Positions 18,828 through 29,934 of a DNA stretch of 38,930 nucleotides are shown piece after piece (the stretch's first letter is position 1; every line of letters starts with the position of its first letter). A program made the position numbers and the translations under genes. Origin of the DNA: Nitrospirota bacterium (lineage in GTDB: Bacteria; Nitrospirota_A; Leptospirillia; Leptospirillales; Leptospirillaceae); NCBI GenBank assembly GCA_021838765.1, contig JAKCCY010000012.1, forward strand, positions 1-38,930. The letters run 5' to 3'. The notes beneath the pieces were generated by a model. That model did no database searches and was not told where the DNA came from. It worked only from the letters and a program-made list of their open reading frames with translations.

Positions 18828-19793
18828 CTATTCCTCTCTCACTCTGGGGTCGAGAAACCAAAGAAAAGCATCGGCAATCATATTGCCCAGAAGCAGCATC
18901 ACCGCACCGGTCATGATCCCGCCCATCACAAGGTAGAGGTCCTGACTCATGACCGCATGAAGCATCAGCCTGCCCATTCCGGGCCAGCCATAAACCATTT
19001 CCGTAAAAGCGGCCCCCGACAGAAGTCCACCCAGTTCAAATCCAAAGATCGTAATCAGAGGATTGACAGCATTTCTAAAAAGATACCGGCGCCGGAGGTA
19101 TGAAGAAGAAAGTCCACGCGCACGGGCAGCGGTCATCCACGGCTTGCCCATCACCTCCATGACAGAAGACTTCATTAGCCGGTACAACACCCCTATAGAC
19201 CCCAAGGCCAGAGTCAAGGCAGGCAAGATCAGATGATGGAGCCTGTCAAGGAACACACTCCACGACGATTCCCCCAAAACACCAGGACTTGAAGCACCTC
19301 CGATCGGAAACCATCCAGTCTCCCCGGCCAAAAGGACACCAAGAATGGCCAGAAAAAAGGATGGAATGGCAATGCTCAGGTAAGACATCCCGGTCAAGGT
19401 CCGGTCAATCCATCCGTTAGGATACATCGCCCCCCGAATTGCAAGGGGAATCGCAAGTCCCCAGGAGAGGATCACTGAGGATACTGCAAGTAGAAGAGTA
19501 TTCGGCACTCTCGACAAAATGAGGTCGCTCACTTTGACGTGATAAGAAAAGGAATACCCGAACTCTCCCCGCAACAGGGCTTCCACCCATTTCAAATACT
19601 GAACCGGCAAAGGCTGGTCAAGGCCATAAAGGGAGCGAAGCTTGGCAATGATTTCTGGAGAAACCTGAGGATTCAAGGACATCTGGGATAAGAAATCTCC
19701 GGGAGACAGTCTCATCAATAAAAACGAGAGAAAGGAAATCCCGGCCAGAACAGGAACCAGATTCAGAAGTCGGATCAGAACCTTTCTCATCAT
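18828..19793 (-). CDS. Peptide-type ABC transporter permease (DppB/OppB-like)
   Basis: A 321-residue protein with six membrane helices and DppB/OppB hallmarks: LSPGDFL after the first helix, LRSLYGLDQPLPVQYLKW, and the EAA loop AARARGLSSSYLRRRYLFRNA. It overlaps the binding-protein gene by four bases and directly precedes the second permease, so the three are co-translated. Substrate is not determined by the permease sequence. Confidence 0.93.
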   Translation of the reverse strand: MMRKVLIRLLNLVPVLAGISFLSFLLMRLSPGDFLSQMSLNPQVSPEIIAKLRSLYGLDQPLPVQYLKWVEALLRGEFGYSFSYHVKVSDLILSRVPNTLLLAVSSVILSWGLAIPLAIRGAMYPNGWIDRTLTGMSYLSIAIPSFFLAILGVLLAGETGWFPIGGASSPGVLGESSWSVFLDRLHHLILPALTLALGSIGVLYRLMKSSVMEVMGKPWMTAARARGLSSSYLRRRYLFRNAVNPLITIFGFELGGLLSGAAFTEMVYGWPGMGRLMLHAVMSQDLYLVMGGIMTGAVMLLLGNMIADAFLWFLDPRVREE

Positions 19794-21535
19794 GAATGGA
19801 CAATCCTGGCCTTTTGGAACACCTGGGTGATATGAGGCACAACCCCGCCCAAGGGAGACGGCCTGATTCCACCAAGCGTTTTTCTTACGGCTGTGATCCC
19901 GTCAGGTGTTACAAGATCCACCATTGGCAGCTCATGATGAGCAATCTCCTGCCACTTATCGTAAATCTTTTTCCGCTTTGCGGGATTCATTTCGAGGGAC
20001 CCCTGTTCAAAAAGAGAATCGATTTCAGCCTCCCAGGGCTCCTGTGGCTTTTTTTCCCTCGGATTCCACAGATGCAGGAATCCTGAGGATTTCCAGACCG
20101 CAGCATCACCATGCGGATCAGTCACACCCGTAAGACCAAACAGAAGCATCTCCCAATTAAACGAGGTCATCACATTTGTCGCCAGCATGTTGAACTGAAG
20201 CCCGACCACACGAACCTTTATCCCGACATCCAGGAGGTTGGACTGGATAATCTGGGCCATCAACATTCTCTGCGGGCTTTCCACATTGGTCAGAAGAACA
20301 ATTTCAACAGCATGGCCAGACGCGTCGAACAGCCTTCCCCTTTCCAGATGAAAACCGGCCTTGATCAAAAGATCCCGGGCTTTCTGGGGATCGTGTCTGT
20401 ATATCGGATAGGTCTGATGGTAAAAGGCCCTGACCGACGGAGAAACAGGACCATAGATAGGTTCACCCATCCCATTGAGCACAATAGAAATCATCGCTTT
20501 TCGGTCAATCGACCAGGCAATCGCCTCCCGAAATTTTCTGGACACAAACCAGGCTCTCTTGTAGGCAGCAATCGGGCTTCTGGGATTCTGGTTGAAGGTC
20601 AGAAAAGACTCAGAAAGCCCGGGACCCCGGGTAAACAAGGTAAAAGCAGCCCTTTTTGCGGCAGGTTTAAGCAAGGACATCTCATTTGGACTCACCCCAT
20701 AGAGATCTCCTTTTCCGGCCAGAAAGCGGACAAGCTGGCTATTGGCATCTCCCACAATACGAAGATCAATGGAGGAAAGACAGGGAAGGGGACAACCGGG
20801 AGAAGGCTCCAGTCCCGGTGGTGGAGTATAGTGGGGATTGACCGCCAGAGAAACAATCTGGCCAGGAACATAGCGGGTCATCATGAAAGGACCGTCCCCG
20901 ACAATATTGCGGGGATTCTCCCGAATGGACCAGGCCTGGTTGAATTTTCCCGAAGAAATCGCCGGGGCAAGAATATGCCTTGGTAATATTTCCGCCCCAA
21001 GCTCTTCAAGAAGAGGCGCAAATGGAACGGACGTCTCAAAAACAACGGTATAGTCATCTTTCAGGGAAACCTGAATCGGTTTCCCTGCCACAGTCAGGAG
21101 GCCTCTGATCGGGGTTGCCACTTTCGGGTTATTGTAGACATCCCGATAGGTAAACAGAACATCCCTCCCGTCGAGAGGCGCACCGTCCGACCATTTGAGG
21201 TTCCTGGACAGAAAGAATGTAACCCTTCTGCCACCATCGCTTATACGCCATTTTTCTGCCAGGTCAGGCTTGACCGAGCCATCTTCCGGAGACTCACGCG
21301 TCAGTCCGCGAAAAAGATATCCCAGGATCTGGGTGCTTGAAGTTTCCGATGCAAGGGCGGGGTTAAAGGTCTTCGGATCGGAAAGAATATCCATCGAGAG
21401 GTGACCACCGGTCACAGGATTCCGCGGAGCCAGATGCAACGAGGCCACCGACCCTCGGGAACATCCCGAAAGGAGGATGGCCATTGAAAAAACAACAACC
21501 GTCCTTTGAAAAAAAGACGGAAAAGACACAATCAC
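19790..21535 (-). CDS. Peptide-type solute-binding lipoprotein
   Basis: The 581-residue protein begins with a signal peptide and lipobox ending at C25 (ILLSGCSR). Its body is the SBP family 5 fold: SDPKTFNPALASET, then LAEKWRISDGGRRVTFFLSRNLKWSDGAPLDGRDV and the later FREAIAWSIDRKAMI. It would deliver peptides or related ligands to the two permeases that follow. It overlaps secG by four bases upstream and the permease by four downstream. Confidence 0.93.
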   Translation of the reverse strand: MIVSFPSFFQRTVVVFSMAILLSGCSRGSVASLHLAPRNPVTGGHLSMDILSDPKTFNPALASETSSTQILGYLFRGLTRESPEDGSVKPDLAEKWRISDGGRRVTFFLSRNLKWSDGAPLDGRDVLFTYRDVYNNPKVATPIRGLLTVAGKPIQVSLKDDYTVVFETSVPFAPLLEELGAEILPRHILAPAISSGKFNQAWSIRENPRNIVGDGPFMMTRYVPGQIVSLAVNPHYTPPPGLEPSPGCPLPCLSSIDLRIVGDANSQLVRFLAGKGDLYGVSPNEMSLLKPAAKRAAFTLFTRGPGLSESFLTFNQNPRSPIAAYKRAWFVSRKFREAIAWSIDRKAMISIVLNGMGEPIYGPVSPSVRAFYHQTYPIYRHDPQKARDLLIKAGFHLERGRLFDASGHAVEIVLLTNVESPQRMLMAQIIQSNLLDVGIKVRVVGLQFNMLATNVMTSFNWEMLLFGLTGVTDPHGDAAVWKSSGFLHLWNPREKKPQEPWEAEIDSLFEQGSLEMNPAKRKKIYDKWQEIAHHELPMVDLVTPDGITAVRKTLGGIRPSPLGGVVPHITQVFQKARIVHS

Positions 21536-21870
21536 TTCTTGGCTGGAGCCTGAGCAGTGCCAGGAGCGGCATTTGGCGTCACAGGAGCTGCAGGCAAGGC
21601 TTTCATTGGCTCGTCAAGCATGATGGATGAACCCACAGGACTCTGATGAATCAAGGAAAGAGTCAGGGATGTCACCATGAACAAGGTTGCCAGAACCACA
21701 GTCATTTTAGCCAGAAATGAAGAAGCTCCACGGGCACCAAAAAGAGTCTGGCTCGACCCACCGATCATGACTCCGGTCTCAGCCCCTTTACCCGACTGCA
21801 GAAGAACTGCGGCAATAATCAGGATACAGGTTACTACGTGGATAAATGTTATAAAAATTGTCACGCTCAT
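21532..21870 (-). CDS. secG: SecG protein-export membrane subunit
   Basis: The 112-residue protein has two membrane helices with the SecG signature in between: LLQSGKGAETG, then GGSSQTLFGARGASSFLAKMTVVLA. It assists SecYEG translocation. The C-terminal tail is rich in alanine and proline. It lies 46 bases after pgk, a common neighbourhood, and overlaps the binding-protein gene by four bases, so export machinery and a lipoprotein are made together. Confidence 0.95.
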   Translation of the reverse strand: MSVTIFITFIHVVTCILIIAAVLLQSGKGAETGVMIGGSSQTLFGARGASSFLAKMTVVLATLFMVTSLTLSLIHQSPVGSSIMLDEPMKALPAAPVTPNAAPGTAQAPAKK

Positions 21871-21916
21871 TTCCTTTCAAACTATTCTGAAAAATTGATA
21901 AGACAGGCTCCTGTGT

Positions 21917-24252
<2,336 letters not shown>

Positions 24253-26610
24253 TCAGGGCGCTCCCTGAATGTTGTAAAAGTCAGCATCCGGAGCTTTTCC
24301 TGATGTCGCATCCCGTGGAGGCAACTCTCCCTTTCGAAAGATCTCCGTAACAAAATGAGTGCTGTTGTCAGCGGCCCTTCTCCCTGTATCAGGATCGATG
24401 CGGACACTGACAATATCATCCGGGACGGAAAACGGGGTATTCGGCAGAAGAGGCAACGCCCTCTTCATAATGTCAATCCATATCGGAAGAGCCGCATGAG
24501 CGCCAAACTCACCCCTGCCCATGGAACGGTGATCATCCATTCCAACGTAGACCCCAACGGCTATATCCGGAGAAAAACCAATGAACCAGGCATCCTTGAA
24601 ATCATTGGTCGTCCCCGTTTTTCCCGCCAGAAGCCGGGGAAGGACAAGGGCGTCCCTTCCTGTCCCTTCGGAAATCACGCTCTGAAGCATTGACGTCAGC
24701 ATATAGTCATAGGCAGGATCATAAACCTTGGTCGGAGAGGGAATATGCTCAAATACGGTCGTCTTCCTGAAATTAACAACCCTTTTGATTGAATAGACAG
24801 GCTCCCGGATACCTCCATTGGCGATAACCGAATAAGCCGCCGTGAGCTCAATGGGACGGACCCCCGATGATCCCAGAGCCAGGGAAAGGTCATGACTGAG
24901 TGGGGTGGTAAGCCCCAGCCTCCGGCCAAAAGAAATGACACTCCCCACACCAATGCGCCTGACCATCCTGATGGTTGCCAGGTTGATGGACTCCGCAAGG
25001 GCCTTTCTCATCGGAACCGGTCCCAGAAAATCATGCTCGTAGTCTTTCGGCCTCCAGACTCGATGATGGCTCCGGTCGGAAAAGACGATCGGTTCATCAT
25101 GAAGGATCGATGATGGTGTATAGCCGTGCTCAAGGGCAGATCCATAATCGATCATCTTGAATGATGACCCCGGCTGCCGGATGGCCTGAGAAACCCTATT
25201 AAACTTGGAACGGCCGAAACTGTACCCGCCAACCATGGCAAGAATTCCCCCGGTCTTCGGATCAATTGCCACAACACAACCCTGTATCAGTGGCACCTGA
25301 TCGAGAGAAGCCGAGATCACCCACCCCTTCCTGACCGGGATCCACCCTGTCAAATGGGCCATCACGACATCTCCGGGCTTCAGGACATCCTTCGGAGAAA
25401 ACGGGGAAAGGATCCGGGCATCATGGTCAAAATCCGGCCCCCTCAGAACCTTTGCCGCCCACACCATTTTTGCCTTCGAAATAAAACCCGGGTGACCTTC
25501 CCATGAAAAAAAGGCACCTCTTTCTTCGACACTGGTGATCGTAACCTCTTCCCTGCCTCCAAGAGTGAAGGCCCCTTTGTCCGTCGTGGAAAGTGGTACC
25601 GTTTCCCTTTCCACTTCACGCAGTTCGCCTGGAGAAAGGTGACGGATCGCTCCGCGGAAGCCTTTCCTCCGGTCTATGGTCCGAAGACCTGACCGGAGAG
25701 CGTGCAGGGCAATATCCTGTATCCGGCTGTCAAGGGAGGTAAAAATACGCAACCCACCTCCATAGAGCTGGGTCGAACTCATGGTCATCTCGAGGCGTTT
25801 TCGAAGGTATTCAAGAAAGTAGGCGTTCGGGTTCCTGGACTGGATCCTCTGGCGAAAGACGAGTGGCTGGCCATAGGCCTTTTTCATTTCCTCATGGGTG
25901 ATATAACCCACTTTCTCCATTCGTTCCAAGGCAACAAGCTGACGCCGCTTGCTCGCTCCGGGATGCGTATACGGGGAAAACTCCACAGGAGAGCGAATCA
26001 GGCCAGCCATCAGGGCGGCCTCCGGCAGTGTCAGCTGGTGAATATCCTTTCCGAAAAACGCCTCGGAAGCAGCCTGCACTCCATAAGCCCCTTCCCCGAA
26101 ATAGATCTGGTTCAGATAAAGCTCCAGAATCTCATCCTTGGTCAATACCCTTTCGATACGATAGGAAAGAATGGCTTCCCGAAGCTTTCTCGTCAGATTT
26201 TTCTTGTGATTGAGAAAAATATTACGGGCCAGTTGCTGCGTGATGGTACTGGCTCCTTCCCGCAGATATCCTGCCAGGACATCGGAAACAGCCGCCCTGA
26301 TAATCGATCCGTAAGCCAGCGCCCCATGCTCGTAAAAATGGGCATCCTCAACAGCAAGAACAGCACGAATGACAAGCGGAGGAATACTCTTCAGGGGAAG
26401 ATATTCGCGTCTCTCCCGGTAGAAGCTTCCGATATGCTTTCCATTCCTGTCATAGATCCGGCTGGTTGTAACAGGAACAAAGCTTTTCAAAAAAGCGACA
26501 GATGGCACGCCGGCTTCAATTTTTTTCATGAAAAACCAGCCGGCACCGGCCGCTGCAACGGTCAACGCCAACAGAATAACCAGAAAAAACCAGAACGCCT
26601 TTTTTTTCAT
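24253..26610 (-). CDS. mrcA: Class A penicillin-binding protein (PBP1A type)
   Basis: The 785-residue bifunctional peptidoglycan enzyme has an N-terminal membrane anchor (residues 6-28), a glycosyltransferase domain with E88 in AVEDAHFYEHG and GASTITQQLARN, an intervening insert like the OB domain of PBP1A, and a transpeptidase domain with S482-x-x-K485 (GSSFK), S541-I-N543 and K664-T-G (AGKTGTTND). It polymerises and cross-links cell-wall glycans on the outer face of the inner membrane. All catalytic motifs are intact. It lies upstream of gap but 111 bases away. Confidence 0.95.
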   Translation of the reverse strand: MKKKAFWFFLVILLALTVAAAGAGWFFMKKIEAGVPSVAFLKSFVPVTTSRIYDRNGKHIGSFYRERREYLPLKSIPPLVIRAVLAVEDAHFYEHGALAYGSIIRAAVSDVLAGYLREGASTITQQLARNIFLNHKKNLTRKLREAILSYRIERVLTKDEILELYLNQIYFGEGAYGVQAASEAFFGKDIHQLTLPEAALMAGLIRSPVEFSPYTHPGASKRRQLVALERMEKVGYITHEEMKKAYGQPLVFRQRIQSRNPNAYFLEYLRKRLEMTMSSTQLYGGGLRIFTSLDSRIQDIALHALRSGLRTIDRRKGFRGAIRHLSPGELREVERETVPLSTTDKGAFTLGGREEVTITSVEERGAFFSWEGHPGFISKAKMVWAAKVLRGPDFDHDARILSPFSPKDVLKPGDVVMAHLTGWIPVRKGWVISASLDQVPLIQGCVVAIDPKTGGILAMVGGYSFGRSKFNRVSQAIRQPGSSFKMIDYGSALEHGYTPSSILHDEPIVFSDRSHHRVWRPKDYEHDFLGPVPMRKALAESINLATIRMVRRIGVGSVISFGRRLGLTTPLSHDLSLALGSSGVRPIELTAAYSVIANGGIREPVYSIKRVVNFRKTTVFEHIPSPTKVYDPAYDYMLTSMLQSVISEGTGRDALVLPRLLAGKTGTTNDFKDAWFIGFSPDIAVGVYVGMDDHRSMGRGEFGAHAALPIWIDIMKRALPLLPNTPFSVPDDIVSVRIDPDTGRRAADNSTHFVTEIFRKGELPPRDATSGKAPDADFYNIQGAP

Positions 26611-26674
26611 TGTCTATTTAGTATCCAGGGTGTTTTGGACATTTTCTCGGTCTCGTTTTTTGGGGAGGGGATTC

Positions 26675-26724
26675 CAAAAAACAGGGGGCGAAACATCCGA
26701 TCTTACGGACATCCCGCCCCCTGT
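26675..26724 (-). terminator. Rho-independent terminator
   Basis: ACAGGGGGCG (26681-26690) pairs fully with CGCCCCCTGT (26715-26724). On the minus strand the stem is followed by six T, so it ends the small membrane-protein transcript that starts upstream at 26992. Confidence 0.75.
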
Positions 26725-26839
26725 GGGATCAGACATCTATGATGGCAAAAAACATTCCGGCAAAATCGGCATCAGGAGAAAAACGTTTTCAGAACGTACT
26801 CCCCTGGCGGTGATCATGCCTTTGGCTGATACAACGTCC

Positions 26840-26992
26840 TTACTTCTCGAACGACTTGACGATGGTCAATGATACCAGTGCAGCTGCTCCGACCAAAACA
26901 ACAAAAATAACGAAAAGCGTTATATTTGGGTTGAAATCAGCGGCCGGTGAATAAGTCCCGAACTTGTAATTTGCCAGCATTGCGTGAATCAT
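26840..26992 (-). CDS. Small single-span membrane protein
   Basis: From the ATG at 26992, preceded by AGAGGAGA, the product is 50 residues: a polar N-terminus (HAMLANYKFGTYSPAADFNP) and one hydrophobic span (ITLFVIFVVLVGAAALVSLTIV) ending in KSFEK. The open frame extends to 27058 but the internal ATG has by far the better ribosome binding site. It has its own terminator downstream. The layout is like small accessory subunits of respiratory complexes, but I recognise no family. Confidence 0.65.
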   Translation of the reverse strand: MIHAMLANYKFGTYSPAADFNPNITLFVIFVVLVGAAALVSLTIVKSFEK

Positions 26993-27064
26993 GGCGATTC
27001 TCCTCTGATTGATGATTGACCCAAAAAACTGCCAAAAAGTCGGCCGACCTTTTGCCACCCCTTG

Positions 27065-27310
27065 TCAAGATCCGGTCAGGATCATGACAAAAGAAGAAAA
27101 CGAGGGATCAAATCCCCTCGCATACCATACCAACAAAACGAACCCTCCCGCCACTATAGCGGCAGCATCCGGCCTCACGACCAAAATTCCCGAGGATACA
27201 CAATGTTCTTCGAACCCTTGCGCCTTATCGGGATCGCAGGAGGCTTTGACTTCGGACAGTTCCTGCCCTAGTGTCCGCTTTGCGGGCACGTGCCTTATAG
27301 CACGTTGCAT
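27065..27310 (-). CDS. Candidate small membrane protein
   Basis: From the ATG at 27310 the frame encodes 81 residues with one likely membrane span (DAAAIVAGGFVLLVWYA). The promoter at 27318-27347 would start transcription within a few bases of this ATG, so translation would be leaderless, or the transcript really serves the 50-residue gene further down. A longer start at 27364 exists. Composition is protein-like, but I recognise no family and give it low confidence. Confidence 0.3.
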   Translation of the reverse strand: MQRAIRHVPAKRTLGQELSEVKASCDPDKAQGFEEHCVSSGILVVRPDAAAIVAGGFVLLVWYARGFDPSFSSFVMILTGS

Positions 27311-27317
27311 GAAAAAT

Positions 27318-27347
27318 ATTATAATGTGGATTGAGAAAAAAAAGCAA
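27318..27347 (-). promoter_or_regulatory. Promoter upstream of the small membrane proteins
   Basis: On the minus strand a perfect TATAAT (27323-27318) follows TTGCTT (27347-27342) with an 18-base spacer. Confidence 0.5.
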
Positions 27348-27421
27348 AAGCACCGTCCGGGCAAAAATCAACAGCCATGAACGACTGGAAACAATCCGGA
27401 AAAAACACCAGACAAAAAGAC

Positions 27422-28069
27422 TTACCGTCCGGGTCCAGTACCCCGGACTTCACCGTCATAATCGATAAACTGTCTCAAGGTAAAAAGCGCCATAAACGGA
27501 ATACCCGCAGATTCAAAAAGTTCGCGTCCACCTTCTTCCCGATCCACCAGGGAGATGACCCTGAGTACTTCAAACCCCGCTTTCTGGCACGCTTCAACGG
27601 CTTTCATTCCGGACCCGCCAGTGGTCACAACGTCCTCCACGACCACAACTCTTCCGGATTGAGGCAGATCTCCTTCTATGGGGCTTTTTGTCCCATGACC
27701 TTTTTGCTCTTTCCTGACAACAAAAGACGGAATCGGACACTGATGAAGACCACTGACAAGCGAAACAGCAACACTGATCGGGTCCGCACCGAGGGTAAGA
27801 CCTCCAACGCCGTCCGGATGAAGTGGCTCGATCAGGTCAAAGAGGATGGATCCAATCAGAAACTGGGCCCGGGGATGCCCAAGTGTCGTTTTTTTTCCGT
27901 CAAGATATACGGGACTGACCTTGCCGGAAGACAGGACAAAGGGATTCTCCGGACGATACAGAAAAGATCGCTCATATAAAATCCGGAACAACTCCTGACG
28001 ATCGATCTGGTTCGTGCGGGAACGATCCTGGGGATTTTGATTCCTTGGAGAAATGCGGAGGTCTGCCAA
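27422..28069 (-). CDS. pyrE: Orotate phosphoribosyltransferase
   Basis: The 215-residue protein has the PRPP-binding motif RVVVVEDVVTTGGS (about residues 138-152) and the PyrE pattern SSGKVSPVYLDGKK with GGLTLGADPIS. It makes orotidine 5'-phosphate from orotate and PRPP in pyrimidine synthesis. The first 20 residues are polar and unconserved, so a downstream start is possible. No other pyrimidine gene lies close by. Confidence 0.94.
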   Translation of the reverse strand: MADLRISPRNQNPQDRSRTNQIDRQELFRILYERSFLYRPENPFVLSSGKVSPVYLDGKKTTLGHPRAQFLIGSILFDLIEPLHPDGVGGLTLGADPISVAVSLVSGLHQCPIPSFVVRKEQKGHGTKSPIEGDLPQSGRVVVVEDVVTTGGSGMKAVEACQKAGFEVLRVISLVDREEGGRELFESAGIPFMALFTLRQFIDYDGEVRGTGPGR

Positions 28070-28366
28070 TGATAAACCATTCCAATATGATAAAGAGATG
28101 AGTGACCAACGTGATCATGACGAGCAAGGTCCTCCGTTCCGGAAATTCATGCCTCCCGAACAGATCATGCCTTACCTGAAAAAACATTAGTGGGTTGTTG
28201 TATCCAAAAACAGGAATCAAAGTCAATCCAATCATTTTTTTAAAGCGGTTTTTGGGTCAAAGAGGATGAATTCCAATCGAAAGGGGAAGGAATTCATCCA
28301 AAAATCAGGTATGATGAGAAACCTCAAAACACCGGCGGAGTCTGTCGCCGGGAAACAGTCCCAGCG
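28070..28366. other. Intergenic region with a long perfect inverted repeat
   Basis: No gene is visible. The notable element is the 11-base perfect inverted repeat at 28264-28299. A second weaker hairpin with CGGCGG and CGCCGG lies near 28325-28345. Confidence 0.4.
28264..28299. repeat. 11-base perfect inverted repeat
   Basis: GGATGAATTCC (28264-28274) is the exact inverse of GGAATTCATCC (28289-28299), with a 14-base purine-rich loop. There is no T run, so it is more like a regulatory hairpin or protein site than a terminator. It lies about 70 bases upstream of the DUF6941-like gene. Confidence 0.6.
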
Positions 28367-28804
28367 GTGAGACTACCGCCAAACACAGGATCCCCATTCA
28401 TGTTCATCAATGAAGTCTGTACCCTCATGTGCGATGATATCCGCATCGAAAACACCAACAAGCTCATACTGATCGGTCTTTATACACCAAATCCGGCGAC
28501 CCCGATCCCCATCATCGGCGTCAGGGGCCTTCCACTTTCCATTCCTTCCCTTACCTTTTTTCAGCTTCTGGACACAGACCTTACTGAAACGAGAACATTT
28601 CAGGCCAGGATCGAGCATCTCGACACCGGAAGGATGGCAGCTCCGGTTTTAAACGGGCAAATCCAGCTTGCCCCCGGACGGGTTCCCAACCTTATCAAGT
28701 TCACAGGCATCTCGATCACCAAGGAAGGCCAGTACAGCCTGGTCCTTGATATTGCAGACCACCCGGTCAAATTTACGAGTTCGTTCGACGTAAAGCTTTT
28801 TTAG
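28367..28804 (+). CDS. DUF6941-like protein
   Basis: The frame starts with GTG at 28367; an ATG at 28400 (MFINEVCTLMCDDIRIE) better matches related proteins, which typically open with a short strand followed by CDDIR and GK..L.G.Y. The product is a small all-beta protein: NKLILIGLYTP, then an alternating strand pattern to FDVKLF at the C-terminus. The family is of unknown function, and I make the assignment from memory of the pattern. It is followed at once by a tnpB fragment on the other strand. Confidence 0.6.
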   Translation: MRLPPNTGSPFMFINEVCTLMCDDIRIENTNKLILIGLYTPNPATPIPIIGVRGLPLSIPSLTFFQLLDTDLTETRTFQARIEHLDTGRMAAPVLNGQIQLAPGRVPNLIKFTGISITKEGQYSLVLDIADHPVKFTSSFDVKLF

Positions 28805-28995
28805 ACCATGAGACCAACCCTGGGGAGTGTGTTCTGCTGTCCGTAATAGGACAGGGAAACGCCGTACCACTCCCAGGCGTTCTTTCTGTGTTCCAGAAAA
28901 TGGTTGTAGAGCCAGCGGCACTCTTCCAATTGTCGATTCAGGAGAGCTTCCTGTTTGCGGGGCGGATACAGCCGATACCTGAACGTTTTACGCAT
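28801..28995 (-). pseudogene. Truncated IS200/IS605-type tnpB (OrfB) N-terminus
   Basis: The 64-codon frame reads MRKTFRYRLYPPRKQEALLN and then LEECRWLYNHFLEHRKNAWE, the N-terminal helix-turn-helix of TnpB/OrfB proteins, which are normally 350-430 residues. After about 58 residues it ends without the RuvC-like nuclease core or zinc ribbon. It is a decayed insertion-sequence remnant between the DUF6941-like gene and tpiA and cannot encode a working RNA-guided nuclease. Confidence 0.8.
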
Positions 28996-29136
28996 GTTGT
29001 TGCTTTAGTTTGAAAAATGAGACAATGCAAGCATTCATCCATCTCTTGGCGAAAGAACCTAAGAGGGGGAATTCTGCGTTGAACATGCTAAAGCTGTCAG
29101 AACTGTGCGTTGGAACATTAACAATAAGGAGTCGAA

Positions 29137-29934
29137 ATGCTTCTTGTGGCAAACTGGAAAATGAATATGACCCGGGCCCAGATTGACGATTATGTTGACG
29201 TTTTGTCAGCTTCAGCGATCTGGCCGACGCTGGAAGAAGCGGGGATCGAAATTGCCCTCGCTCCTTCCAGCGTCTACCTTGATCACCTTGTCAGGGTCAT
29301 CCGACAGAAAGAACTTCCGGTTCGTGTCATTGCACAGGATGTCTCAACAAGAACATCGGGGGCATTCACGGGAGAGGTCGGAGTCCCCAATCTCCTGGAT
29401 ATCGGCGTAAGCGGAGTCATCCTGGGACACTCCGAGCGCAGGCGTTTTTTTGGGGAAACGGACGAAGATGTTTGCGACAAGACAGATCTCTGCCTGCGGG
29501 CCGGACTGATGCCGATCATCTGTTTTGGAGAATCAAGCTCTGACAGAAAATCCGGACAAGCCTTTGAGGTGATCAAGACCCAGCTGCAACCGGTTGCGGA
29601 TCGGGCCGGAGTGCTTCGGGAAGACGGTGTCTATACAGCCCTTTTTCTCGCCTATGAGCCAATTTGGGCAATCGGATCCGGAGTCGTTGCCGGAGCATCG
29701 GATGTCTGTGAAGTGACCGCATATGGATTTGATGGATTTACCTGGCCGGAAAGACCTAAGTTTCTTTACGGAGGATCGATCACAGCCGATAACATTGTTG
29801 AAATTTCTGCATGCGACAAATTATCGGGCTTCCTTGTCGGAAGCTCCTGGCTTGACCCCAAATCCCTCCTGCGCTCCGCCCAGAAAATTGCTTCGGTCAT
29901 CATGGAAGGCTCACTGAGCAGAAGGGAGCATTGA
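29137..29934 (+). CDS. tpiA: Triosephosphate isomerase
   Basis: The 265-residue enzyme interconverts dihydroxyacetone phosphate and glyceraldehyde 3-phosphate. NWKMN holds the substrate-binding asparagine and lysine, H98 (GHSERR) and E174 (AYEPIWAIG) are the catalytic pair, and YGGSI binds phosphate. AAGGAG stands six bases before the ATG. It is on the opposite strand from gap-pgk, unlike the common gap-pgk-tpiA operon. Length is slightly above usual. Confidence 0.96.
   Translation: MLLVANWKMNMTRAQIDDYVDVLSASAIWPTLEEAGIEIALAPSSVYLDHLVRVIRQKELPVRVIAQDVSTRTSGAFTGEVGVPNLLDIGVSGVILGHSERRRFFGETDEDVCDKTDLCLRAGLMPIICFGESSSDRKSGQAFEVIKTQLQPVADRAGVLREDGVYTALFLAYEPIWAIGSGVVAGASDVCEVTAYGFDGFTWPERPKFLYGGSITADNIVEISACDKLSGFLVGSSWLDPKSLLRSAQKIASVIMEGSLSRREH

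Noticed and set aside
20111..20986. 291-residue plus-strand ORF
   Set aside because: Lies entirely antisense to the solute-binding protein gene and has no recognisable domain.
25702..26742. 346-residue plus-strand ORF
   Set aside because: Antisense to the penicillin-binding protein gene, whose motifs are all intact; composition is that of a shadow frame.
27836..28280. Similar 24-base stretches GGTCAAAGAGGATG...CCAATC at 27836 and 28254
   Set aside because: One lies in pyrE coding sequence and similarity does not extend; too short to call a duplication.
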